Shown here: positions 29,450-40,346 of the stretch, piece by piece
Position numbering within the stretch: the first letter of the stretch is position 1
How the letters are laid out: every line of letters begins with the position of its first letter
Source: Sycon ciliatum
Taxonomy: Eukaryota; Porifera; Calcarea; Leucosolenida; Sycettidae
Length of the DNA stretch: 64,000 nucleotides
Assembly (NCBI RefSeq): GCF_964019385.1
Contig: NC_088653.1
Span: 17,948,889-18,012,888 of the forward strand
Direction of reading: 5' to 3'
The notes under the pieces: generated by a model
What the model was told of the DNA's origin: nothing
The model's input: the letters and a program-made list of their open reading frames with translations, nothing else
Databases searched by the model: none
Made by a program: the position numbers and the translations under genes

Positions 29450-31154
29450 TCCAGGGGACAAGGAGACTTGCGTACAAAACACCCACATCCGTGCATCATC
29501 AACTCAAACGCACAAACACATCGTCAAACCTGAACAGTACGGATGGGTATCAGTGGCCGCTTGTTTCAAGGACAACAACAGTGAAATAGACCAATGGTGC
29601 AATGCGGTGAATAACGTGATGTGAACTACACAGTTGCCAATTTAAATAGAAGTACAGCAACTGGTATAATGAGCAAAATATAACGAATAACTGCCATTTC
29701 AAAGAGACAGTTTGTCATATGTCGCAAATATGGATAATAAAACAGTCTCACAATGCGCCATGTGACACTTTTCCACAATTATTTCCACGTACTGGTCGGA
29801 ATAGTGCCTGTGGAATCAGCAGCTATCCGTCCTCCCAGTACATGCGTAAACAGCGTTAGCTAGTGATAAAACCTTTGTGGAAGAGTTACACTCTAGTGTA
29901 GAGGCAGTCTACCCAGTGAACAGTGAAGACTGCCAGTACATACAAAGACTTTAGTTTAGGTAGCTATGTCTAGAGTGCAACATAATCCACACCAAACTGA
30001 CCGGCCAAGTGTTACTCCATACAGCATTCACGGCAGTTCAGCATGCTTGCCAGTTGAGCGACTGCTTTTTCAAAGGCGTACAGCCGGTCGGGCAAGTGCT
30101 TCATACAGCTACCACCTTTTCTCTACATACGGCTACCTTTCTCTCCGTACAGTGCTCGTATGCTATAGGGTAGCGCAATGCCTTATTCGTCAATATTCTC
30201 TCTTCAAAATCACCAGTCATCTCCGCAACGACGAGAATGCTTGTCGCAGACGTCCACGCGTCGCCGAATACTATCTTTTCCAGCGTAACATCTTGTGCCC
30301 GGCCAACTTCTTCTATCGAAACTTGGGTGACAAAAACGAGTGAAACGAGCTGAGACAAAGTGAGCGAGTGAAATTGGACGTCAAAAAAATTTAAAAAAAG
30401 GGTGAGAATTCCCTCAGCACTTCCTTCTCTCACTGATTAGTAGAGTAGCGAGCTGCAGTCCTGGTTAGAAGGAAGTGGTGGCTGTAGATCGTGATGGTCT
30501 TCTTCCATCACTCAACTGCCGTCCATCTCGCTGCAGTGGCGTTTCTACTAGCTCCAGACGGGGGGGGGAGCTTCTCAAGCGTCTTCTCTTCAACAGCAGG
30601 CGTGCATGAAAGGAATGAGCTTAGACTGGTTTGATTTTATTATGGGATGTGGCTACAACTTGGACAGAGGTGTGACCCCAGTCATGAAGTATAACTTGTT
30701 TCACCCTCTGATTGTTAGTCGCAGCCGCCGGGTGAGCCTGTTGACGGCTGCTGGCAGAGAAGATGGCACTTCGCAGCCGCGAAATCAGCTCAGATTGGGA
30801 GTTAGAGCTGGGAGGCCACGCCCACTGAGCTAGGGATTCGGGTGGTTACGCTTAGCGTTTTCCAATTTCGAATGTGAGATCTCACGGCCAAGTTCGCGCT
30901 CCTCGCGTGACAACGTGAGATTTCAACGCGACAGAGCTAGTGTGGGATAGGCAACTCACGGCGAGAAAGGGCGATGCAACACACGTTTTTTTCTCACGTT
31001 CGTAATTGAAAATAACGATAAGCGTAAACTCTATACTAGATGCCGGTAACACGTAGAGATGGGCTATTAGATATACATTGTAGATCTGCTGCTTGTGATT
31101 TTACAGCACAGAACCCGCCTATATTCACACCAATACACCATCGTCAAACTATAA
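29450..31154 (+). repeat. R1 family, copy 2
   Basis: Direct-orientation relative of copy 1. It contains a G run at 30,561 and the GGTGTGACCCCAGTCATGAAG block, and ends at the target of a Harbinger-like element (TAA at 31,152-31,154). No recognised product. Confidence 0.75.
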
Positions 31155-32937
31155 GGTCCGTTGCACACTACGTACAAAAACTCATATAAGCTGCGCATAC
31201 TTGTATGTTCCCATGGAAATCAAAGGAATGTGGCGGGAAAATCAAGAAATTGCTTTTTCCTTTTCAGCAAGTCGCGTACCCCTGTAGAAAGCAGCTTATA
31301 TCCTGCTTTTTGCTTGTTTGGCAGCTTTCCTTCTCCGGGTGAGTAAACTTGTCCTGAATCTTCTAAAGCAATGACTTGGAGCGGGGAGCTGGCATCTGCA
31401 ATACAATCGCTTTGCTGGTCTTGAAAGCTTTTGAACAAGGACACAGTGGCGATGGCCACCTTCCGCCTTCCAGTGCTGCCAACCTTCCGTATTTTCCGTA
31501 TTTGTACGGAAAATCACTCCTTCGTCCGCAGTGAGGAATTTGAGCAAAAATGGTACGGAAAATTGAATAGGATCGATCAGCTACAGGTATGTACATGTAC
31601 AGTAAGTATCGTTTATAAAGTGACCGGATATAATGATATACCGGTTATAGTGATAGAACACGTCAAAATCAAAATCAAATCTGAAAAAATACAGCTAAAA
31701 TATCACTATATTATACACTATTATCGGCTATACCGATATATCGCTTATTGTGATGGCCTTCAGGAAGCAAACCATATCAAATGTACAGGAAAATATCGCA
31801 TATAATGATCAAGAGTGATCTTTCTGCATGCTCTTGTCCGTTTCTGGCTGTGTTGCCTCTCACGATGATGTTGCCAACTCACGTACACAGCCACTCATGT
31901 CTATTTCTGGCTCTACGCACTCGTTGGACACCGAGTAGATCTACGATCTACGTGAGCACGGATCCAGCTCAGGCTTTTTTTGGAGAACACGCTGAAGAAG
32001 CAGCCATGCCACATGATGTACTAGTATCGAAGTTCTAGTACATGTACAGTCTGTACTCGTACTGCACTGCCATGCACTGCTCTGTGTCATGCACTGGTAC
32101 ACAGTCCGCGGAGCATGCATGCACTTTCAGCATGCTTTTTCCAGCGTGTACGCATCATTTCATGTGCAGTCATGTGCCATGTGTCGGTCAAACATGCAAA
32201 TCGGCTATAGTGATGCACCGGATATAGTGATACATTTTCGAAAATCAAAGGGGCACGTTATATCCGATATTTACTGTATGTAGAAGCATGGCAAGCGCCA
32301 ACTGAGCGATGAATATCCCTGTGCCAAAGCGAGTCTGCCATGCTTCGACTAGATGTAGCACAAAATAACACGTCTTGGTACAAGTCACACATGTTTTGCA
32401 CTAGCAAATTTTGCCACCGACAAGAATGCGAGTGTCAAAAAAGCACAATACAAGCCAGGGAGTAGTACAATACTCCCTGATAGAAGCAATGCACAAGGCA
32501 TTTCATTGGTAGTACGGAAAAACGCTGCAAATACGGAAAATCAGAAGTCGCAGTACGCAAAACAGACCCAAGTGGTTGGCAGCACTGGCCTTCTACCGTC
32601 ATCCCAGATATTCATTGCTTCAGGTGTGTGCACGACTTCTTTCTCGATCTCGATCTCCTCGACAAAATCAAGGTTTGAACTGAAGAAAAAAGCAGTAAGT
32701 AAACCACTGATTCCATCGCATGCGCCGGGTGCGCCAGTCCGCCAAAGACTAAGTACAAAGGTCGAAGGTCATGAATAGCACAAAAGGACAGCAAAAATTG
32801 CCTTGCATCCTCGTTGTCATGACGATTCACGTAAACAACAAGTGAGATATATATGTGCAGTGTGCACTGAACAAAACTCATGAGCAACTTATACTGGACC
32901 GCGCTCGTAGACTCTTATACGTAGTGTGCAACGGACC
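31155..32937. mobile_element. Harbinger-like DNA transposon, non-autonomous, TAA duplication
   Basis: Perfect 20-bp inverted ends GGTCCGTTGCACACTACGTA (31,155-31,174 and 32,918-32,937) are flanked by TAA (31,152-31,154 and 32,938-32,940). TWA targets and GG-starting TIRs fit PIF/Harbinger. The 1.78 kb interior has only short frames and no recognisable transposase or Myb-like protein, so it is a deletion derivative or a filled MITE. It splits R1 copy 2, which continues with GGTATGATTTAC. Confidence 0.8.
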
Positions 32938-32976
32938 TAAGGTATGATTTACATACTTGTACATGTACTGAAACAC

Positions 32977-33095
32977 TCAGAGTACACTCAAAGTACACTC
33001 AAAGTACACTCAAAGTACACTCAAAGTACACTCAAAGTACACTCAAAGTACACTCAAAGTACACTCAAAGTACACTCATGTACACTCATGTACAT
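32977..33095. repeat. 11-bp tandem repeat (CAAAGTACACT)n
   Basis: About nine units of CAAAGTACACT, then TCATGTACACTCATGTAC. It follows R1 copy 2. Confidence 0.95.
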
Positions 33096-33363
33096 GTACT
33101 TCGAAGTATTTTAATTTTGTATTATCGGTTTGTTTTGTTTGCTATGATTTCTTGGTTTGGTTTTTCAACCGGCTTTTCCCAATATTTAAATTATAATTTG
33201 GTGCACTTTTAGTACTACCTGGTTTATGATTTCCTTTTTTCTTAAATAACCTACCAACCTACGTGGAGATAATAATTTTAATATAGCTATGAATAGGATG
33301 AAGGCCGCAGACATCACGCAACTACGTTACTTGTTTGACATGTATTACTGTGTATTTTATAAC
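33096..33363. other. No gene recognised
   Basis: AT-rich sequence between the microsatellite and the inverted structure. Confidence 0.5.
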
Positions 33364-34055
33364 AAAAATATTATTGAAAACCCAGAATCGATTTTCTCGT
33401 TCCTATCATCAGTGGGAAAAAACGGAACTGAGGATACAACCAAAGAAACTGAAGTTAAGTACTGTAAATAGAAAGGTGTTAGAAATAACATCAAGATACA
33501 AGTGCAATAAAACCACTAGAGGAAACGCAAAAAAGGTAACAAGATTACATAACCAAAGGCGAGAAGGCACTGAACGAAGTGTCAACCTACGAATAAAACT
33601 TCAGTGCAACAATGTGCTCTTTCTGCTTACGCAAAACTGGCTGATGAATACGTATACAAACTGCCTCTAGGACTTTCAACTGTTGGACATAATGCGCACG
33701 ACACAGTACTGAAAAATGAGAGTCATCATACACACCAAGACAGTCAGGACGAGATAACAAGTGTAAATACACAGCTGACTTCTTACGATCACCACATTCA
33801 TCCGCCTCATCTCGCTCCTTCCCACCCGACTCCTCCTCGTCCATCTCATCGTCATCTTCCTCGTTCTGCACTTGTATCTTGATGTTATTTCTAACACCTT
33901 TCTATTTGTAAGAAATGGTTTGCTCCCCACACCGGAGCTCGCGCTATTCCGCCGACTTTACTTGACACTTGACTGACTCACGACTGCCATCCAGAGCACA
34001 CGAGAAGTCCATCGAACCTTCGACTCGGCAAACCTGCAAGAAAGCACCACTCCCT

Positions 34056-34101
34056 GCTCAATACACAGTGTTTCGGGGAATTCACCCCTCATCAGTTGAG
34101 C
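34056..34101 (-). ncRNA. Type I hammerhead ribozyme, minus array unit 1
   Basis: Read on the minus strand: stem I GCTCAA/TTGAGC, core CTGATGA, stem II GGGG/CCCC with loop TGAATT, GAAA, stem III ACA/TGT with loop CTG, predicted cleavage after the A of GTA. All conserved positions are kept. Confidence 0.92.
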
Positions 34102-34533
34102 TTGAGTAGGCTGAGGAAGATTGTGCCTGAAGAGCACCACTTATATAGTGCTCTCCAGGCACAAACATCACCAGGGATACAAACTTACAGAGACGCTCCG
34201 TTTCAAGCCCGACAAACACCTCGTGAACACCAGATAGCAGCGTGAGTCAGTGTCGCTCCTGGACGGTGAGACAGACGTCGAGGACCCTCGGTCATTCGCA
34301 ACGCTGTCACCTCCAAACCAACTAGTCGCAAGCCCGCGCTGGGCACAACAGTACGAAGTAGTGGTTGCGACTTCGGCGATGATTTGTAAGAAATGGTTTG
34401 CTCCCCACACCGGAGCTCGCGCTATTCCGCCGACTTTACTTGACACTTGACTGACTCACGACTGCCATCCAGAGCACACGAGAAGTCCATCGAACCTTCG
34501 ACTCGGCAAACCTGCAAGAAAGCACCACTCCCT

Positions 34534-34579
34534 GCTCAATACACAGTGTTTCGGGGAATTCACCCCTCATCAGTTGAGC
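34534..34579 (-). ncRNA. Type I hammerhead ribozyme, minus array unit 2
   Basis: Same 46-bp motif as the unit at 34,056, displaced by 478 bp. Confidence 0.92.
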
Positions 34580-35011
34580 TTGAGTAGGCTGAGGAAGATT
34601 GTGCCTGAAGAGCACCACTTATATAGTGCTCTCCAGGCACAAACATCACCAGGGATACAAACTTACAGAGACGCTCCGTTTCAAGCCCGACAAACACCTC
34701 GTGAACACCAGATAGCAGCGTGAGTCAGTGTCGCTCCTGGACGGTGAGACAGACGTCGAGGACCCTCGGTCATTCGCAACGCTGTCACCTCCAAACCAAC
34801 TAGTCGCAAGCCCGCGCTGGGCACAACAGTACGAAGTAGTGGTTGCGACTTCGGCGATGATTTGTAAGAAATGGTTTGCTCCCCACACCGGAGCTCGCGC
34901 TATTCCGCCGACTTTACTTGACACTTGACTGACTCACGACTGCCATCCAGAGCACACGAGAAGTCCATCGAACCTTCGACTCGGCAAACCTGCAAGAAAA
35001 CACCACTCCCT

Positions 35012-35057
35012 GCTCAATACACAGTGTTTCGGGGAATTCACCCCTCATCAGTTGAGC
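35012..35057 (-). ncRNA. Type I hammerhead ribozyme, minus array unit 3
   Basis: Same motif, intact, in the unit next to the inversion centre. The unit carries substitutions outside the ribozyme only. Confidence 0.92.
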
Positions 35058-35226
35058 TTGAGTAGGCTGAGGAAGATTGTGCCTGAAGAGCACCACTTAT
35101 ATAGTGCTCTCCAGGCACAAACATCACCACGGATACAAACTTACAGAGACGCTCCGTTTCAAGCCCGACAAACACCTCGTGAACACCAGATAGCAGCGTG
35201 AGTCAGTGTCGCTCCTGGACGGTGAC

Positions 35227-35234
35227 TATATAAG
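35227..35234 (+). promoter_or_regulatory. TATA-like box of the retrozyme unit
   Basis: TATATAAG recurs in every array unit about 45 bp before the hammerhead, and as CATATAAAAG in the old copy at 2,259-2,268. A start site about 30 bp downstream would place the 5' end just ahead of the ribozyme. This is inference from position and conservation only. Confidence 0.4.
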
Positions 35235-35272
35235 TGGTGCTCTTCAGGCACAATCTTCCTCAGCCTACTCAA

Positions 35273-35318
35273 GCTCAACTGATGAGGGGTGAATTCCCCG
35301 AAACACTGTGTATTGAGC
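35273..35318 (+). ncRNA. Type I hammerhead ribozyme, plus array unit 1
   Basis: Stem I GCTCAA (35,273-35,278) pairs with TTGAGC (35,313-35,318). CTGATGA is 35,279-35,285. Stem II is GGGG/CCCC and GAAA is 35,300-35,303. Predicted cleavage follows A35312. The TATATAAG box at 35,227-35,234 lies about 45 bp upstream. Confidence 0.93.
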
Positions 35319-35750
35319 AGGGAGTGGTGCTTTCTTGCAGGTTTGCCGAGTCGAAGGTTCGATGGACTTCTCGTGTGCTCTGGATGGCAGTCGTGAGTCA
35401 GTCAAGTGTCAAGTAAAGTCGGCGGAATAGCGCGAGCTCCGATGTGGGGAGCAAACCATTTCTTACAAATCATCGCCGAAGTCGCAACCACTACTTCGTA
35501 CTGTTGTGCCCAGCGCGGGCTTGCGACTAGTTGGTTTGGAGGTGACAGCGTTGCGAATGACCGAGGGTCCTCGACGTCTGTCTCACCGTCCAGGAGCGAC
35601 ACTGACTCACGCTGCTATCTGGTGTTCACGAGGTGTTTGTCGGGCTTGAAACGGAGCGTCTCTGTAAGTTTGTATCCCTGGTGATGTTTGTGCCTGGAGA
35701 GCACTATATAAGTGGTGCTCTTCAGGCACAATCTTCCTCAGCCTACTCAA

Positions 35751-35796
35751 GCTCAACTGATGAGGGGTGAATTCCCCGAAACACTGTGTATTGAGC
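35751..35796 (+). ncRNA. Type I hammerhead ribozyme, plus array unit 2
   Basis: Identical to unit 1, offset 478 bp. Confidence 0.93.
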
Positions 35797-36228
35797 AGGG
35801 AGTGGTGCTTTCTTGCAGGTTTGCCGAGTCGAAGGTTCGATGGACTTCTCGTGTGCTCTGGATGGCAGTCGTGAGTCAGTCAAGTGTCAAGTAAAGTCGG
35901 CGGAATAGCGCGAGCTCCGGTGTGGGGAGCAAACCATTTCTTACAAATCATCGCCGAAGTCGCAACCACTACTTCGTACTGTTGTGCCCAGCGCGGGCTT
36001 GCGACTAGTTGGTTTGGAGGTGACAGCGTTGCGAATGACCGAGGGTCCTCGACGTCTGTCTCACCGTCCAGGAGCGACACTGACTCACGCTGCTATCTGG
36101 TGTTCACGAGGTGTTTGTCGGGCTTGAAACGGAGCGTCTCTGTAAGTTTGTATCCCTGGTGATGTTTGTGCCTGGAGAGCACTATATAAGTGGTGCTCTT
36201 CAGGCACAATCTTCCTCAGCCTACTCAA

Positions 36229-36274
36229 GCTCAACTGATGAGGGGTGAATTCCCCGAAACACTGTGTATTGAGC
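36229..36274 (+). ncRNA. Type I hammerhead ribozyme, plus array unit 3
   Basis: Identical to unit 1, offset 956 bp. Confidence 0.93.
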
Positions 36275-36706
36275 AGGGAGTGGTGCTTTCTTGCAGGTTT
36301 GCCGAGTCGAAGGTTCGATGGACTTCTCGTGTGCTCTGGATGGCAGTCGTGAGTCAGTCAAGTGTCAAGTAAAGTCGGCGGAATAGCGCGAGCTCCGGTG
36401 TGGGGAGCAAACCATTTCTTACAAATCATCGCCGAAGTCGCAACCACTACTTCGTACTGTTGTGCCCAGCGCGGGCTTGCGACTAGTTGGTTTGGAGGTG
36501 ACAGCGTTGCGAATGACCGAGGGTCCTCGACGTCTGTCTCACCGTCCAGGAGCGACACTGACTCACGCTGCTATCTGGTGTTCACGAGGTGTTTGTCGGG
36601 CTTGAAACGGAGCGTCTCTGTAAGTTTGTATCCCTGGTGATGTTTGTGCCTGGAGAGCACTATATAAGTGGTGCTCTTCAGGCACAATCTTCCTCAGCCT
36701 ACTCAA

Positions 36707-36752
36707 GCTCAACTGATGAGGGGTGAATTCCCCGAAACACTGTGTATTGAGC
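36707..36752 (+). ncRNA. Type I hammerhead ribozyme, plus array unit 4
   Basis: Identical to unit 1, offset 1434 bp. Confidence 0.93.
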
Positions 36753-37184
36753 AGGGAGTGGTGCTTTCTTGCAGGTTTGCCGAGTCGAAGGTTCGATGGA
36801 CTTCTCGTGTGCTCTGGATGGCAGTCGTGAGTCAGTCAAGTGTCAAGTAAAGTCGGCGGAATAGCGCGAGCTCCGGTGTGGGGAGCAAACCATTTCTTAC
36901 AAATCATCGCCGAAGTCGCAACCACTACTTCGTACTGTTGTGCCCAGCGCGGGCTTGCGACTAGTTGGTTTGGAGGTGACAGCGTTGCGAATGACCGAGG
37001 GTCCTCGACGTCTGTCTCACCGTCCAGGAGCGACACTGACTCACGCTGCTATCTGGTGTTCACGAGGTGTTTGTCGGGCTTGAAACGGAGCGTCTCTGTA
37101 AGTTTGTATCCCTGGTGATGTTTGTGCCTGGAGAGCACTATATAAGTGGTGCTCTTCAGGCACAATCTTCCTCAGCCTACTCAA

Positions 37185-37230
37185 GCTCAACTGATGAGGG
37201 GTGAATTCCCCGAAACACTGTGTATTGAGC
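37185..37230 (+). ncRNA. Type I hammerhead ribozyme, plus array unit 5
   Basis: Identical to unit 1, offset 1912 bp. The array ends about 180 bp later, inside the unit. Confidence 0.93.
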
Positions 37231-37669
37231 AGGGAGTGGTGCTTTCTTGCAGGTTTGCCGAGTCGAAGGTTCGATGGACTTCTCGTGTGCTCTGGATGGC
37301 AGTCGTGAGTCAGTCAAGTGTCAAGTAAAGTCGGCGGAATAGCGCGAGCTCCGGTGTGGGGAGCAAACCATTTCTTACAAATCATCGCCGAAGTCGCAAC
37401 CACTACTTCGTACCTTTCTATTTACAGTACTTAACTTCAGTTTCTTTGGTTGTATCCTTAGTTCCGTATTTTTCCCACTGATGATAGGAACGAGAAAATC
37501 GATTCTGGGTTTTCAATAATATTTTTTTCTTAATTTTGTATTTAGCGCTTTCGGGTGTTATCATTTTTATTTTCTTATTTCAGCACAGAGTTATTATTTC
37601 AGTCACTGGTTCTGGGTTTGGACAAAAAAAGAGTTCTATAAAAATAGTAAAAATAAATGCATGGTTCGC

Positions 37670-38030
37670 GTCAGACTCGGCGAGAGGCCGAGTTTTCCAC
37701 ATCCGTAGGAACACCACCACCCTTCAAGGATCAAGGCGCAGATGCAGCTCCTGAAGCGGTGGGAGCTGAGTAGATCAGCTCACAAGCAAATGGTCAAAGA
37801 CCGATAATCCCAATCACTGCATCCATGTTTTCATCATGCCAGGCCACAAGAAAAAAAGTACCGTAATTCTTTAAAAAGTATTGTAATTCTATGGTGCATT
37901 CTATGGTGCATTTCTACGAATAGTTTGCATGTATGGATGCAGTTTTCGGTCTTTGACCACTTTGTCGTGGGTCTGATCTACTCACCTCTGGAGCTGCATC
38001 TGCGCCTTGATCCTAGAGCACTTTCCTTTG
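37670..38030. repeat. Inverted pair of R1-end fragments
   Basis: Segment 37,730-37,830 (GGCGCAGATGCAGCTCC, TGGTCAAAGACCG) is the reverse complement of 37,927-38,030, and both match the right end of R1 near 49,000-49,070. Confidence 0.6.
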
Positions 38031-38457
38031 TTTATAATTTTTTGGAATGTTGAGTACAGAAGAGAACAACAAGGACAATCAAGGCTTGTTTGCTGCGACT
38101 TGAAGTGTCATGACCTCGCAATCCTCAGGTAACATACGGTACACTGGGTACACTTTCCGGTTGGAATTTTGAGTATAATATTTCAGTTTATTTTCTTCTT
38201 TGCGGTGCTTTTTCTTCTTATTTACTTGTGTTCTTGTAACTGCTTGAGTTATTTCATTCCATCGCTATATGCTCCATGTGCATTGTATCACAATTGAATA
38301 CATTATTTGCCCGTAAAAGTGGCCCTCGCTTGTAGCCCGCGATGCTCTAACCACTGAGCTATGGTGTAGTCGTCATCCCAGCAGGGACCGTTCAACATTT
38401 TCTTCAGACTTCGTAACTCACACTTCCTGTGAATCCACACAGGCGGTTGGGACGCAG

Positions 38458-38460
<3 letters not shown>
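38031..38460. other. No gene recognised
   Basis: Unique AT-rich sequence before the TC microsatellite. Confidence 0.5.
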
Positions 38461-38555
<95 letters not shown>

Positions 38556-38562
38556 GTATCTC

Positions 38563-38597
<35 letters not shown>

Positions 38598-38610
38598 CTC
38601 GCTCTCTCGC

Positions 38611-38668
<58 letters not shown>

Positions 38669-38674
38669 CTTCTT

Positions 38675-38741
<67 letters not shown>
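38461..38741. repeat. Long (TC)n microsatellite
   Basis: About 280 bp of TC with scattered TCGC and TTTC variants. The low-complexity Arg/Glu and Leu/Ser frames across it are artefacts. Confidence 0.98.
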
Positions 38742-38744
<3 letters not shown>

Positions 38745-39486
38745 CAACCGACACACTTCACGTACAAACTAGCACACGGGGAGCCCCAGTCATAAAATAT
38801 TCACTGTTTTGAGGGAAAGACGCAAACGGGAAAAGTCTGAAGAAAAAATGACTGTCACCACCACACTGACTGTCACCATCAGGACTAGCATGATGGTTTT
38901 TTAGTATAATGTTTCGAACATCCGTGATCAATAGGGTGATAGACACACACCTGGAAATGATCTATAAAAGCATGTGCCTTCCGCAAAGGTTGAAAAGTGT
39001 GTAAGCGTTATCCTAGGATTGCATGTGTCCGATGTCATATCCAGTAAAGCATTCTGTCGACCGACCAATTGTGCCCACGAGTAGTAATCATTTACTGTAG
39101 AGTGAGAAACTTTCGCTAGAGATGATTAAATTTCGCTATGTTCGCAACCATCACCCATACGCGAATTCAAATCGCCGCAAACTGTTCTGTACATTTATTG
39201 TGGACAGTAACAGGTCCAACTGAAGAGATAAATCGCCAAAGTTTGTCATCGTGAACCAGCTCAATTCACGATAACGCAAACTTTGCGCGCCGAACGTTTA
39301 TCCCTTTACACTACACCTACATGTAGGTCGGTGATAGCTTTGTACCAAACTGTGAGATTGAGTCACGTGACGAAGTGAGTGCTGCATCACAGTAACTAAA
39401 ATGTATGGACGAATACTGCTATAGCGTCCTGCCCTCTCTGGCTGCAGGGCTAGAGGCCTCTCAGTCTTGCAGTAGCGGCGGCGTAA
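38742..39486. other. No gene recognised
   Basis: Unique sequence. Short inverted words (TTTCGC, GCGAAA) near 39,110-39,250 without clear structure. Confidence 0.45.
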
Positions 39487-40346
39487 ATTTAAAGGGGAAG
39501 TTAAGGCAAAAATTAAAATTTCACCAGTTGTAGTCTTCGGGGTGCTGAGTCGAATAGTCGTGGTCCGAGGAAGCTGAGACGCTCCCTTCCTACTTGAATC
39601 CCAATCGAACTCGCGCACTTCCACCGAAACTGGGTGACTGCGCCCTACTAGATGGGGATTTGTATGCAAAATGTCATTAAAAGCGCCATATCGTTCTTAT
39701 AAAAGCACGGATGACCGCGATTGGCCCATATGTTGTAGTCTTTTGGACGCTCAGTCGATTAGTTTTGGTCCGAAAAGGCTGCGATGCAGCGTTCCTCCTT
39801 TATTCCCACTCGAACATGGTTGAAGAAGCGGTCACGTGCTCCTGCGTACACCAGTCACCTGGTCACCGTGCCTGCAGGGTACAACTTACTAGCCTGTTTG
39901 ACCTTTTTTGGGTGCAGTCCTGTCACTCGAGTTGAACCTTGGTGTGAAAGTTGTCGCCTGCTGGCGTGGTGACCAGGTGATTTGGGCACCCAGGAGCACG
40001 TGACCGCTTCTTAAACCATGTTCGGTTGGGAATAAGGGAGGAACGCTGCATCGCAGCCTTTTCGGACCAAAACCAGTCGACTGAGCGTCCAAAAGACTAC
40101 AACATATGGGCCAATCGCGGTCATCCGTGCTTTTATAAGAACGAAATGGCGCTTTTAATGACATTTTGCATACAAATCCCCATCTAGTAGGGCGCAGTCA
40201 CCCAGTTTCGGTGGAAGTGCGCGAGTTCGATTGGGATTCAAGTAGGAAGGGAGCGTCTCAGCTTCCTCGGACCACGACCATTCGACTCAGCACCCCGAAG
40301 ACTACAACTGGTGAAATTTTAATTTTTGCCTTAACTTCCCCTTTTT
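39487..40346. mobile_element. Large foldback element, about 375-bp arms
   Basis: The left arm 39,487-39,860 and right arm 39,970-40,346 are reverse complements with few mismatches, starting AAAGGGGAAGTTAAGGC and ending GCCTTAACTTCCCCTTT. The loop of about 110 bp contains GGTACAACTTACTAGCC. A related single arm is at 24,016-24,520. TTAA abuts the left end and also the 24.5 kb copy, which would fit TTAA-targeting (piggyBac-like) mobilisation, but the right end here reads TTTT. Confidence 0.8.

Larger units (their letters stand above)
33904..35225 (-). repeat. 478-bp retrozyme units, minus orientation (about 2.8 copies)
   Basis: Period 478 bp. Each unit on the minus strand has a TATATAAG box, the hammerhead, a TTTCTTGCAGG stretch and a long non-coding remainder. 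The unit nearest the centre differs at a few sites (for example AAGAAAACACC in place of AAGAAAGCACC). The small frames of 60, 66 and 92 aa are repeated by the array and carry no known domain. Confidence 0.9.
35226..37411 (+). repeat. 478-bp retrozyme units, plus orientation (about 4.6 copies)
   Basis: Same unit as the left array, in the opposite orientation, with five hammerheads spaced exactly 478 bp. The first unit has GATGTGGGG where others have GGTGTGGGG. The junction at 35,225/35,226 is not symmetric, because the two arrays meet at different points of the unit. Confidence 0.9.
33364..37526. mobile_element. 4.16-kb inverted structure carrying hammerhead tandem arrays
   Basis: Outer arms of about 114 bp (33,364-33,477 and 37,412-37,526) are near-perfect inverted repeats, with TCGATTTTCTCGTTCCTATC in the left arm. 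A second inverted pair of about 40 bp (33,466-33,506 and 33,866-33,906) lies at the left side only. Between them are 2.8 minus-strand and 4.6 plus-strand units of a 478-bp sequence. Unit copies are almost identical. Tandem repeats inside inverted arms recall foldback elements, but each unit also holds a hammerhead, which points to a retrozyme or Penelope-related origin. The segment 33,510-33,865 is not duplicated. Confidence 0.75.

Noticed and set aside
33904..37411. Repeated 60-, 66- and 92-aa open frames in the 478-bp array
   Set aside because: They repeat because the DNA repeats, lie on both strands of the same unit, and the old copy at 2.2 kb does not preserve them.
33364..37526. Inverted array as a pure assembly artefact
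   Set aside because: Not excluded, but unequal copy numbers, an asymmetric junction, unit-specific substitutions and an old inverted copy at 12.3-13.0 kb speak against a simple palindromic read error.
38404..38812. Low-complexity Arg/Glu and Leu/Ser reading frames
   Set aside because: They are translations of a TC microsatellite.
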